From NCBI RefSeq assembly GCF_000004825.1, contig NW_008805070.1, positions 930,001 to 994,000 on the forward strand: a stretch of DNA of 64,000 nt, read 5' to 3'. The notes under the pieces are model-generated. The model had not been told where the DNA came from. It did not search any database and saw nothing but the letters and a program-made list of their open reading frames with translations. Both the position numbers and the translations under genes were made by a program. Origin of the DNA: Heterostelium album PN500 (lineage: Eukaryota > Evosea > Eumycetozoa > Acytosteliales > Acytosteliaceae). Shown here piece by piece: positions 24,416-36,582 of the stretch (position 1 is the stretch's first letter; each line of letters begins with the position of its first letter).

Positions 24416-24959
24416 CAATGTATATTACATAGCTATGGAGAGTTGTTTAAAGTGAAATTAGGTTGAGTTTTAGAGGTTGAGTAATTGAGTGAAGGGATGA
24501 TGCTAGTATAAGTGTGCTTGGTATTGTTGGTTGTTTGGTTTGATTGATTATTAATGTGATGTGTAGCCAAGCAAAGAATAGTACAAACTAGAATGACAAA
24601 ATTGATTGGTGCTTTGATCGAATAGAATAATAATTTTTTTGTAAAAATTAAAACCTCTTTTTTTTAAAAAACATTATTTTTGATAAATAGATAATAAATA
24701 GATAGTGATTGGATTAGTTGGTGATATAAATTTTTTTGAATAAAAAAAAAAATATGCAAACTATTATAATTAAAAAACAATAAAAAAATGATATTATATA
24801 TATATGTGTTTGGATATAGATAGGAGGAGGTTATATATATACAATAATATTATATATAGATATAGATATAGGGGGTGTGGCGAGTGTTTTTGTTTTTGGT
24901 TGATATGTGCGATATATATTATATCGTACAATCGAAACTTTGAGTTCAATTGAAACTAT
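24416..24959. other. AT-rich spacer
   Basis: No gene seen. TA-rich near 24792-24870 and a GT-rich patch GGGGGTGTGGCGAGTG at about 24870-24885. It could serve as promoter for the small gene proposed at 24960. Confidence 0.35.
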
Positions 24960-25220
24960 ATGGCAGAATTCAGACAAATAGATTATCCATTAACCTGTTC
25001 TTCCATTGGATTCAATCTTAAGCAAAGCCTGGATGGAATCTGTAACGCCGATATTCGGAATTACATTGGCGAATTGGTGAAGGTGAGTTTGATGAGTGTT
25101 TTGGTTGGTTGTAAGGGGTGATGTTTTAGATGTAGACATAAATATCAATATATTGTAAATAGCAGTAAACAGAGTACTCCTATTGTGCATCAATCACAAG
25201 ATGATGACAATAAACATTGA
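24960..25220 (+). CDS. Possible two-exon 56-residue protein
   Basis: A local GC-rich island opens with ATG at 24960 and codes MAEFRQIDYPLTCSSIG..GELVK (41 codons) up to a perfect AAG|GTGAGT donor at 25083. A 90-nt intron ending in AACAG at 25172 joins in phase to STPIVHQSQDDDNKH and a TGA at 25218-25220. The result is 56 residues with an acidic tail and no recognised domain. The gene would be convergent with the RWP-RK gene, whose stop lies 27 bp further on. The opposite strand is also open here (24990-25193), so the strand is not certain. Codon use and the consensus donor favour the plus-strand reading. Confidence 0.42.
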
Positions 25221-25247
25221 TATTGTCAATAGAGAGGTGGCACTCTC

Positions 25248-27435
25248 TTATTGACGAGTATGTTTCAACATCTCCAATGTCTCCAAGATATTCTCGAGTC
25301 CATTGTGAGCGTTCTCACTACCTCCATTGTTGTGTGAGAATTGGCTTGATGATGGGAGAATACTAGAGACACGTTGGTGTGGTGGTGTCGACTCTTCAAC
25401 TTCGTCCTTGCTAAAGTTGATGATACTCTGGATAGAGTTTGACTTGGTTGGTGTCTGTGGTACCAATTGACTGGATGAACCACTGGAACGGTGTGATGCG
25501 ATAGAGGCACCGGCACTGACAACCTTGAAGTTGTAGGTTCCGCTTGGACTCTGAGAGTCATCGTCTTTTTCGAGGCATCCAGTGATACGGATCTTGACTG
25601 GTTTGAGACACTCTTCACGCTCTTGCATTAACTTGTCGAGCTTCTCTTTCTCTTCCTTTGGAATGTCGTTTCCGTGTTGGAAGGTGAGTATCTTGATGAC
25701 CTTGTCGATCTTTCTCAAGTATCTGTATGGCCATTTTCTACGAGTGCACTCCTTGAATCTCTTGCAAAGCATCGATTCAGAGATACCCAAACGTGAGGCG
25801 GCTTCCTTTTGTGGTAATACCAAAAGCTCGGTAATGTCAATGTAGTTTGGATCGGATGACGATGACGATGACGACGACGACGATGGACTGTGAGCAACAG
25901 TGTTCATAGAGACTGGCGATGGAGAAGTGGTTGCAGTAACATTCTCATCAGATGTGGCAGCAGAGCTTACAGTTGGGAATACAACGTGGTTGTGGTATGG
26001 CGATGATGGTGATGAAGGAGACGAGCAGACTGGGCTGGATTTCGAGTGGATTGGAGAGGATGGCTCTTGGGAATCCGACTCGACTTCATCGTCTTTCTTG
26101 CGCTTGTTTGAACGGGACAAGACGTGGAATGAAGAGGAGGTGAGTTGAGTGAGAACGGTAGATTGTTCAGAGGTGGTCTCGGCATTGTGGACCTCACTCA
26201 AAGTAAAGAGGAAACAGAAGGATTGGTGCAAGTGTTTCGAGGAAACCTCACTTACTTTGAGTTTGTTGAAAACGACAACTCCATTCTTGTCGACCTCTTG
26301 AACACGGACACCTTGTAAGACCTCTTGCTTACCATCGGCTTGTTTGGTGGTAACAGGCTTGAAAGTTGAATTGTAAACAAGTGAGACTTGTACAACCAAT
26401 TGGCCACTGACTCTATTCAACAAATCGGTATCAACCGATAAAACAGGTGATGGGTGGATATATCTATGACAAACAACCAACTCTGGTGGTTGTTGAGAGA
26501 TATTGATCGGAATCGATTGATTTTGAACAACCGGTTTAACACTATAAAAAAAAAATAAAAAAATTAATAAAACTATCTTAATTATAAATATTGTTTTGTT
26601 TAACTTACTTTTCAATTTGTGGAACAGTTTCTTTATTACTGCTGCTGCTGCTGTTTGGTGCTTGGAAAATCTCCATTTGATCATCGGAATCGACGTCAGA
26701 GTTTGTAAAGTTTTTCAAATTCTCCAAGAGGAATGTTTCACGCTTCTTCAAGTTGGCCAACTCTTGAATCCATTGGAACACCAATTGTTTGTTGGAGGCG
26801 TTGTTTGGAAGTTGGTGGTCGATTGGTGAAGATGGTGAAGAGACAGGTGAACAGCACTCTGCAATAGAGTTACTCAGCAAGATGGAACGGTTAGAGTTGG
26901 TACCGTCTTTGATGATCATCGATGATGATGATGAGGTGACTGGGGTGGACGACAAAGACGATGAAGCCGATGACGAACTAGATCTGCTAGGCAGTAAATG
27001 ACCGTCGAATTGGTAACTAAAGTTGTCGACTGGATTCAAAATGTTCTTGATACTGCTACCCTCAGAATCGTTGTATGGATTATTTAAAAATTTATCGTTA
27101 TTGCTTGTTTTTTGTTTCTTGTTGTTGGTGCTTGGTGTTGGCGAACTGATCTCATAGCTTGGTATTGGTGAGGTGGCCGGTGAGGATGGCGATGGAATAG
27201 AGTAGTAAGCTGAAAGTGAGGGTGAAGGTGATGATGTTGATGTTGATGATTTCGAGGTCCACTGTGGGAATGAATCGAATCCACTGGAACCGGTTGGTTT
27301 GTACATGAATGTTGTGTTACTATTGTTATTCAAGTGGGAGATCGACGATGGCGACGAAGGGGATAACAACAGTGAACCAAATTGTATTGGTTTTCCAAAG
27401 TTTGGAACTCCAACTGCGGGGTGAATCTTTTGCAT
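25248..27435 (-). CDS. RWP-RK domain transcription factor (possibly CudA-related)
   Basis: Two exons (26609-27435 and 25248-26541; 706 residues). Exon 1 is Ser/Pro/Asn-rich. Exon 2 opens with about 100 conserved-looking, beta-rich residues (about 276-380) containing PPELVVCHRYIHPSPVLSVD and VSGQLVVQVSLVYN, then KRKK as a likely nuclear signal and a long Ser run. The RWP-RK DNA-binding domain follows at about 513-556: LLVLPQKEAASRLGISESML as the helix-turn-helix, then CKRFKECTRRKWPYRYLRKI as the signature. The Ser/Pro-rich tail ends with a possible leucine-zipper helix (ENILETLEMLKH). RWP-RK factors are known from plants, Dictyostelium and Entamoeba. Relation to the Dictyostelium regulator CudA is possible but unproven. 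The flanking 4.8 kb without genes suggests complex developmental regulation. Confidence 0.85.
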
Positions 27436-30400
27436 TATTTTTTTTTTTTTTTGATTTAAACTAAAACTATACTGAAAATATATATAATATTATAAAACTT
27501 TAATTATTCTAAAACTATTTAATTTTGTTCAACTATTTATCATTTATACTATTATAATAATATGATTAATTTGATTTGTTGCTTTTACTATTTAAAAAAA
27601 AATATATGTATATATAAAAGTTGTTTGCAAAAATATAAAATAATAATTATCTACAAATTTATAAAGAAAGAAAATAAAGATTGTTAATTAAATAATTTTG
27701 TAAATTATTATTGTTGCTGTAGTTGATTTAATATTATGTTGGTAATGTTATAATTGTTGAGTTGATTATTATTATTATTATCTTGGACTACAATTTGCAT
27801 GGTAAATTATTTCTTAAACTATTAATGTGTATAATTGTTATAATGTTTTTATTTTTTGTTTTAAATAACTAACTAACTAACTAAACTTAACTAAAGAATA
27901 ATAATAATAATATATAAATAACTTTAACTGACAAAGAAACGGGATCAAGATATTCTTACAAAAGAGGAATGATGGTAGTGAAGGTGGTGAAGGGAAATAT
28001 GATTCTTTTGTTAACAACAATTGATCAACTCCCCATTTGAATAATAAAAAAATCAAAAAGATGAGAAATTTTTAGTAAAAAAAAAAGAAACAAAAAACAA
28101 AAAAAAAAAAAATTGAAAAAAAAAAACTTCTTCCCTTCTTTTTGGATTGGTCTGCGGTCCAGGAAGACGACAACTTTAAACAAAAATAGAAAACAATCGA
28201 TATTGATGCTTTGTGGTTTTTAGACTTTAATTAATTGATTGAATTGGTTTTGTTTGCTGTGAAGTTTTTGTTTTTCTTTTTTTTTTTTTTTTTGCTTGAA
28301 AAACTAAATGGATAAAGCAAATATGATTATTGATTTAGATGATTGTCACTAAAACTAAAATTAATTAAACTAAACTAATATTTTAAAAGATTATTATTAT
28401 TATTTATTAATTTTTTTTAATTAATTCTCTTTGTTTTGGAGAGAAACAAAAAAAAAAAAAAAAAAAAAACTAAAGAAAGAAGAAAATTTTGTTTTGAGAG
28501 TGGTTTGAATAAATTATTATTATTTTTAATGTTTATTATTAATGTACAATTTGATTATTGTTGATAATTATTATTTTTTTTTGATTATTATTTTTGATAA
28601 AAATAACGACCACTCCACCACTACTCTACTAGTAGTAGTATATAGTAGTTGCACTATTTTATATATATATATTGAAAAATGTGCAGTTATATATATGGTT
28701 TAATTCTATTATTATTGTTATTATTTTGTTGTCAACAATACAATTTTATACAATGTTTGTTGTTGTTGTTGTTGATGATGATGATGATGATATTGGATTG
28801 GTGTTGGTTTGTTGATGTGTAATGAAATGAGTGAGAGTGAGAGAAAAAGAAAGTCGTGAAACAACAAATTTTATATAAATAATAATGCTATAATTTTATG
28901 TTTATTTTTGGGTGTGGGAATGAATGTTTTTTGTATCTATGTAAGCAAGCTGTGGTTTAATGAGAGTGAATTAAATGAGAACAAATAAATGATGATAATT
29001 ATCAAATAAACAAACAAACATCGATGAATTCAAACACACAAAGACACTGCCCACACATTAACACACACTTGCAAATTAAATTAAATTATTTTAAAAAAAA
29101 AAAAAAGTGTGTATGGTGGGTGGTATTTGAATCGATTGTGGGTATGATCAGTGGTGGTGTTATGAGTGTGTTTAAACACTCATAATATTGGCGGGAGCAG
29201 TTTAGTTTAGTTATTTTTATTGCACAGAGACAGTGATCGATCATGGGGTGGGTTATAATGAATTGGTGTTTAATGCAAAACACATATAGCTTAATAAGGG
29301 TATACAAAGCATTACTATTATCACTTTAAAACAACCCACATCACCACACATTAATCTTCTCACCAACAACCAACACACACAAGAAATAAATAATTAGTGA
29401 AAATCAATTCCACTTTAGATTTATTCATTTTTGTTTATTTAAATAAAGTATTTAATTTATATTTGACTGATGATGTGATATAAAAAAAATTAAAAAAAAA
29501 TTTTGAAATTATTTACAAGTAATCCAAATTTAACACAAAGATAATTATAATGTTGGAATTTATGCAGATTAAGTGTGTTTAATTTATATTGATGGATATT
29601 AATTGTTAAGGGGTACATATGAAAAAGAAAATGGTAAGATAAATGAATAAGTTTAGATACTTTAATGATGTGATTTGATTTGATTTGCAGCAACAAAACC
29701 ACAGACACCCACACTAACCCCGTTTTATCTCCATCACACACAACCCAAAGTTTGCCCGACAAAAACTGTTGCGTCACAGTGTCATCGGTGGAAACCAGGC
29801 TGATGATTGTAATTTTAGTTATTGCAATCTATTCAAACAGCATAATATTAAAGTTACTTATTTACAAAAAACATCACAATTAAAAAGAGTTATTTATATG
29901 TGCATAGATGATCATGCTGGTGGTGAATTATCGTTATTTTTTTTTACCTTTTGGAATAAAAATGATAATAAACGATGAATTTTGGAAAACAGTGTATTGA
30001 AATTGAATTGATGTGTTTGAAATGTGTGATGAATTGTCAAGCTGGAATTGAGCGCAACAAAAATCACACTAACATAATAAATTTTGAAATGGAATTTGGA
30101 ATTGAAAAAAAAAAAACACAAATAACTTTAAATTTAATTATTTTATAGTAATTTGGTCAACCATTCTCAAGAATCATTGATATGATAATGAGGTTAAATA
30201 AAACGTTAAAAACAACAATATCATTCTTACAAAATTTGATAGGAAAAAAATATATTATTATTTACAAAATATTCATTGAATTAAAAAACTCTTTTATTTT
30301 TTATTATTAAAGTTATTATAAATTATATAATATGATTGTAGTCTTTGATTTATTATTATTGATGTTGTATTTGATTTATTATTTTGATTGATTTCTTTTA

Positions 30401-32266
30401 TTATTATTATTATTATTATATATGATTAAATTTAATTTTACTTACTTTGAAAACTACTATACTGGTAGTCTAATGCTGTAGTATTACTAAAAAAAAAAAA
30501 AAAACTATTTACTATAATGAGATGACAAGTCTATTACTTGTTATTTGTCGCTTGGGAAAAGATCTATAGGTTTGCAAATGAAGTTTCGGTGCGCGAAAAA
30601 AATAAAATAAAATAAAAATTTTGAGAAAATGAAATTCTGCTGCTAAGATTATAAAACAAAAAACTATAAATATAATAATATATGTATATAGTAGTGTAGT
30701 TGGGTACGTGAATGAAAAATAAAGTAATTGATACAAATAGATTTAAAATCTAAAATTATAAAATGGGAAAAAAAAATGTAAAATTGAAATTTAAATAAAA
30801 TAAACAATAACTATTATTATTCTACCTTTTGGTTGCTTGACTATTTGTTATTGACAATAATTAATTAAAATTTAATTATTATTGTTGTGAATTAAAAATT
30901 TAAAGTGATAGGGAGAGTGGAAACTAAGTTTTGTTTCAATCTAAAATAAAAAGTGGATAAATAAGATAGGTAGATAGTTATAATCAATAGACAACTAACT
31001 CTGTATGTATTGTGTTGTTTGTTTATTTGTTTGAAATGGAATAGAAAATAAAAAAAATGAGTTTGACGATATCAGTGTGGAAGAAGAAGAAGGAAAAAAG
31101 GAATTGGTGATGATGGGGTGTGTGTGGGTTTCATCAAAATTTGGATGGTAAAGAAAGAAGAGAATTAAAATAAATAAATTAAAAATAAAATAAAATATTG
31201 AAAATTACTAGAGGATTTAAAAAAAAAAATATTGTTCATCGGTTTTTTTTTTTTTTTGTATTTTCATTTAGTTTTGTGCTCTGTTCCAGATTTTTGTTTG
31301 TATAAATTGATAATGAAGCATGTCCACCCAAAAGTAACCCTATGTTATATGGCTGCACAGGTGATTGTAGACAAACACAATTGTGATTGTCGAATCAGAA
31401 GTGTGATTTTTGGCGAATGGGGTGAAAATCTGTTAGATGAAATTTCATTCAAAATAAAAATCCTCTACACCACTAAACACAATTTTTGATAAAAACAATC
31501 CAAATGTATTAACACACACCTGCCACCAACAATATTGTTGTGTGGTTTCATTTTTTTAAAAAACAAAAACCCTACTGAAAAACCCACTATTTACACCGCA
31601 ATCTTCTCCATTACTGTGTATTATAAGAGTTTTGTTGCAAATATACACCTCTTTATATGCCTGGTCATCTCTAAAACAAAATTTTTAATTTCTCTTGAAA
31701 TTTTTTTATTTAAATTTTTTGTTTTAATTTTTTCAGCACTACCAAACTCACTCTTTACCTTTTGGAGAAAAATCAATCGAATTTTTAAGTTGATCATATC
31801 ATTAGTTATATTTGGCAATAAATGGGTTGTACAGTGTCAATTACAAAATAAAATTGATTGTAAATTTCAAATCACACACCACACACAATTTCTAATATGT
31901 AATTAAATATATCGATATTAGAAATTTGCTTCACTTATTATTATATTATAATGATTATTTTAAACCACCCAACAACGAATTGTTGTTGTTTCTTTTTGAA
32001 ATTTCAATACTTGCAACAATCGTTGTTAACTTTGTTTAACTGTTAGTTGTAAATAATAGAGAGATTAGAACGATATCTGCTGATTTTGATAATACCGGTT
32101 ACCGAACCAATAATTCGAAAACAAAAAAACATTTATAACTTGACATACTAATAATAAAATTTAAGAATAGTTTAATTCAAAAAGATAAAATAATAAATTT
32201 ATATTTAAATTTAACTTTATTTAATAAATTTACAACAATTTACAATAGAATACTATCAATTCTTGA
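27436..32266 (-). promoter_or_regulatory. 4.8-kb non-coding region upstream of the RWP-RK gene
   Basis: By far the longest gene-free stretch together with 47272-51235. Only short chance open frames occur. GT/CA-rich motifs of the type bound by the dictyostelid G-box factor GBF recur: GGGGTGTGTGTGGGTT at 31115-31130, GTGTGTATGGTGGGTGG at 29107-29123, and CCCACATCACCACACA at about 29335-29350. A CRE-like TTGCGTCACA lies near 29768-29777. A dyad with adjacent GGCGGG occurs at 29162-29197. Several small dyads lie at 31970-32110. Long A/T runs (20 A near 28450) and GAT repeats (28774-28791) are scattered through it. The regulatory role is inferred from position and motif density. Confidence 0.5.
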
Positions 32267-32917
32267 TTAATTGATTTGAATTTTAATTGACTTTGGTGGC
32301 TCTGGTAGAATTCTTTTGATTGTAAATCTCAAAATACCATCTTGGAGTTTGGCAGTGGCAGATTGCAAATCGATATCCTTTGGAAGTTGGAATACTCTTT
32401 TAAATTTACCATAAACAATCTCTGTGTGATTAATTACTCTTTTCTTCTTTAATGTATCTGGATTATTGGTGGGAGAATCTGACTTTTCGTTGAACACTTC
32501 TTCATTGTCTTCTTCTAATCTTGGGGAGTCTTCTCCAACCAACGATGATGGGGAAGATGATGAAGTTTCAACTTTTTCATCGTTCGCAATGGTATCTTTC
32601 TTTTCACCAGTGATCGTAAGAGTAGACTCCTTTATATCAATAGTGATATGCTCTTTCTTTACACCTGGTAACTCTAGTTGAAGTGTGACAAGATCCTCTT
32701 CCAATTGGTAATCTGCCTTTGGTGTCCATTCCTTTGGAGATGTCGACTGAGATTGGACTGGTGCTGAAGCTGACTGAGTGGCTTGGACATTCTCTTTTGC
32801 TTGAGTTGATAACAATTCATTTAAAAGCGATTGTAAATAATTGGATTGTTGATATTTAGAACAATGATTGTTGGTAAATCTATTGTTGTAATATGGAGAA
32901 TAACATGTAGCTGACAT
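32267..32917 (-). CDS. Small heat-shock protein, HSP20/alpha-crystallin family
   Basis: 216 residues, intronless. It is an ATP-independent chaperone that holds unfolding proteins as oligomers. The alpha-crystallin domain starts with WTPKADYQLEEDLVTLQLEL and PGVKKEHITIDIKESTLTIT. It is interrupted by about 50 Ser/Glu/Asp-rich residues (about 113-160), then resumes with VYGKFKRVFQLPKDIDL and the closing GILRFTIKRI. The usual C-terminal I-x-I/V anchor is present as IKIQI. Such an insert within the domain is known from dictyostelid hspG-type proteins. The N-terminal arm is short and Gln/Ser-rich. Heat-shock elements lie about 175-220 bp upstream. Confidence 0.92.
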   Translation of the reverse strand: MSATCYSPYYNNRFTNNHCSKYQQSNYLQSLLNELLSTQAKENVQATQSASAPVQSQSTSPKEWTPKADYQLEEDLVTLQLELPGVKKEHITIDIKESTLTITGEKKDTIANDEKVETSSSSPSSLVGEDSPRLEEDNEEVFNEKSDSPTNNPDTLKKKRVINHTEIVYGKFKRVFQLPKDIDLQSATAKLQDGILRFTIKRILPEPPKSIKIQIN

Positions 32918-33091
32918 TTTGTTTTAAAAAATATTAAGAAATTTATATAATTATTAGTTTATTATTTGTAATTAAATAATTTTATTTGAATATATAATCT
33001 ATTCAAAACCTAGCTAGGTTTATATAGTTTTAATATTTCTTAATTTTATAGTTTTATTCTTTTTTTTTTTAAATCTAAAATAAATTTTAGC

Positions 33092-33137
33092 GAAATTTCA
33101 TTTTTTTTTCAAACAAATAACTTTTTCTTGAACATTC
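33092..33137. promoter_or_regulatory. Heat-shock elements upstream of HSP20
   Basis: Two perfect HSF sites. GAAATTTC (GAAnnTTC) lies at 33092-33099. The three-unit TTCTTGAACATTC (TTCnnGAAnnTTC) lies at 33125-33137. They sit 175-220 bp upstream of the minus-strand start at 32917, and a TATATAG box lies between (33020-33026). Fit to the HSF consensus is direct; function is inferred. Confidence 0.75.
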
Positions 33138-33318
33138 TATTAATTATTGTAGAATTGATTATAGATCTATAACGATCATTATTTTGACACATCATATTTT
33201 TGATTTGTGAGTCATTTAAATGATGTTCTATATAATAGATTAGTAGTTCGTTCTATCAAAATAAAGTTGGTACTACAGAAAAATATTTATATTATAAAAA
33301 TCTTTTTTTTTTCTTTTA

Positions 33319-36300
33319 TTATGTAACAATTCTCATTATACTAACAACTTGTTGATTTAAAACCTTTCTAATCGGACCAAATGCTGATATAAATGAGAAT
33401 AGTATTGAACAAATAAATATAATGATGAGTAGTACCCAAGGGAAAACAAATGGAATTGGGAGTTGAGTAAATAGTACACGTTGTAAAATCATTGTCCATC
33501 CTACGAGAGAACCTATGATTACCCCGAGTATAGATGACGAGAAAACGAGTACGAATGATTCGTAGATGTAGATTCTTACCATCCATGATTTCGGTATACC
33601 GATTGCTCTCAGGATACCAATCTCTTTGGTCTGCTCAAAGATGTTGGTGAACATCGATGACATCAAAGAGAAGAACGAAATCAGCATGGCAATCACCGTT
33701 GTGAAGCTAAAAAAGTATTGAATGATGGTGCTTGCCGTTGCCATTGGTGCGACTTCCTGTTCGTAGTCTCTTATGGAGCAAGTGGTGTCCAGTGAGTTAC
33801 AGAAAGCGGTGATCTGTGATTTCAACTTTGAGGTTTGGCCGGTGTTGAACTTCAAGAGGAATCGACTTATCATGATTTCACGCACCGATTGGTATCGCAT
33901 ACCGGCATATTCAATGTAGGCTGGAATCGATATGATAGCGTCCTGACTCGTCACCGATGGGAATTTCGAGAATGAGAAGCCAGGCGATGATTCCAACATT
34001 GCCATTGGCTTGACGAGATAGGAGGTGGTGTTCATGACAACGTTGACATCTTCGTATGGCAATCTAACGAGGAAATTGCTATCGAGTGAAGCACCTATAT
34101 ACGTCTCATACAGTGATCCAATGATCATTTTGCCTGCCGATTGCTCAGAGTAGATCTGTTGAGATAGTCCATCGTAGGTGTTTTTGTCCATCTGGAAATC
34201 GGGATCACTTGCGAGGCTGGCAACCTTTAGGAAACCTGGAATCGTCGAGTCAAAGTAGTTTGGTGATACGGCATACACGTGATTGATATCATTGTAGATA
34301 TGTCCGATGTTGGAGATCTGACTGACCGAGTATGCAACGCTGATATCTACGAATGCCGACGAGACAAACGAGTAGGAATCTACCAGACTGTTTTTATCGA
34401 GGAAATTAATGATATCTTGATTCACTTCGATGTCAGAGTACGATATGTCCAGTCGCAAGTAGCTTCCGAATTTCTGTTGAATCTTGTAGTTCATCGATGC
34501 CTGCTGAGTGGAGTAACTAACGTTGACAAAAATAATGAATGCCAGTGAGATGGCATACATAATGGCAGTCTTTCTGTTTCTCATTTTGTGTGCAACCAGA
34601 TTCTTTATGACCAGCGAAGGAATAGCTTTTTTCTCCCAGAATAAAAATACAAATACAATGAGACGCTCCAGCAGATGCTCGAGATTCAACGCCAGCAATA
34701 TCAGACCAAGTAGCATTGCAATCAGTAACAAAAAGAACATGTTCAACAGCAGTGCCAAGTTGAACGATAGCAACGACAATGGGAATATATAGTAGATACC
34801 GAATCCAAATGCCGAGAGTAGCAAACCAATGATTGCAACCGACGAGGAGAAGCTGCTGTCTTCGGAACGCTCTATGGAGATCTGAACTGCCATGGTCTTT
34901 GAATGTTTGACATCGAGAGAATCATGGAGATTTCTACCGAGTGCACTCTTGATAGGGAAGATCGACGCAGCCATCGGAATAATCAGTCCCAGACCCGAGG
35001 AGAGCAGAATCGCCGAAGGTGTAAGACGCGCGGGTATGGGCACGCCAGTCAACGATTTGAAACCGGCTGAAACGATCAGCCCGAAAAGCTGTGACATCAC
35101 TAGACCTAGAACCCAAGACGGTAAACTATAGGAGAACGCTTTGCATAGCATCAGTTGGATGATACCGGATCGCGTTGTTCCAATCATACGCATGACACCC
35201 ATTTCAAAGGTTCGTGTCTCTACATCGATCATCAGTAGCGAGTAGATCAAGAGAATCGAGAGGAACAGCAGAATGAAAATGATTACATTCAGAATGAGAC
35301 CGAGGAACAACGATACATATTTATTACCAGAGAGTTCACTCATCACCGGAAGCGATCCACTCAACTGGTCAAATCCAATCTTGTAAAGAATCTTTGATGA
35401 GAATTGAATCAAATACTTTAGAATGGTATCTTGATTCGAATTAATATATGGTTCCATTCTATTGGGTGGTAAATTAAATAATACTATTTCTGCAAATTCA
35501 TAAATATCACTTGATGAAATTAATCTGTAATCGTAAAATATTATTAGTTAGTAATTAAATAATAATGTTAATAGCTATTATTCTAATTACTCTTTTGATA
35601 TTGGATTGATTTGTGGATCCAATTGTGTTACTATATATTCAATAAAAGTCTTATAATCCATTATAATACCATTGTCTATTGATGATCCATATTTTCCATG
35701 ACCACTACTGTAGATACTCTCTACCTTGGCAGTCAAGTAGAGGAATGGAATCTCGTTGGAGGTGTTGGAGTTTGTCCAGATTGTGTTTAGTAGTGCATCT
35801 GCAGCCACTACGATGTAGATATAGTCATTCTCTTTTACACCTAGCAGGCTGGCAAGATAGCTCTGGAGGTAGACTGAACCAGCACTCGGTGCCTTCAACG
35901 ACCACTCACGCCCAAGCGCCATTCTCTCTTCACGATCGGTATCGATGACATAGAGTTCACCCTTATCGGAACTGGCACCGCTACAATACGACTCGAAACA
36001 GCTAGGTTCACACTTTGTTCCACCAGCAGTCCGGTTGTGATACTTCCACAGCTGGCTAGAGACGTCACCGCGCGGACAGTCGTTGGCCGCCACCACATAG
36101 ACGTTGTTAATCAACCGAGGCGTATGATACGATTCATCGTTATCGTTCAGCAGCGACGATATCATTGTGTAGTTGAGTGTTAGTGCTTCCGTCCAACTGG
36201 CAGGCTCTACTTGTATGTCGATTTCACCGCTCGACACCTCAGAGAGGTTGAGGAATACTACCGGTGTGTTTGAGATGATCGATACACAGAGCGACACTAC

Positions 36301-36582
36301 AAACACCACGAGGAAACAAGCAGAGAAACCAAGACAATAACTCATCTTGTTTCTTCGGTTGTTATTGTATGTGTGTAGCAGTAGATGTCTCATAAAGTAT
36401 GCCCATCTTCTAAAGGCATTCCAATATCTCTTTGTAAACGGTAGGTATTTATCCTTCTCTATTCTCTTATCTAAAAACAGATGATCGTTATCTTTATCAT
36501 CGCCATCGGCATTCAAAACATCACCATGAAATTGATCGTCATCATTTTGAATCTGATATTTATTATTATTTATTCTTTTCAT
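33319..36582 (-). CDS. FtsX/ABC3-type permease with two FtsX domains
   Basis: Two exons (35591-36582 and 33319-35524; 1065 residues). A membrane protein with one N-terminal transmembrane helix (CLGFSACFLVVFVVSLCVSI), a large extracytoplasmic domain with cysteines and sequons, then a three-helix FtsX core whose first helix is followed by EMGVMRMIGTTRSGI. Two further helices, a second large soluble domain and a second FtsX core near the C-terminus (EIGILRAIGIPKSW) follow. The 'E.G.LR.IG' loop is the coupling helix that, in bacterial LolC/MacB-type systems, contacts an ABC ATPase. No ATPase is fused or adjacent here. Dictyostelids are known to carry such proteins, and their substrate is unknown. 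High coding GC and a single intron are compatible with old transfer from bacteria, but that is inference. Confidence 0.82.

Noticed and set aside
29490-30121. Several 65-95 codon frames on both strands
   Set aside because: Overlapping frames on both strands with no motif. The mixed composition here is better explained by regulatory motifs.
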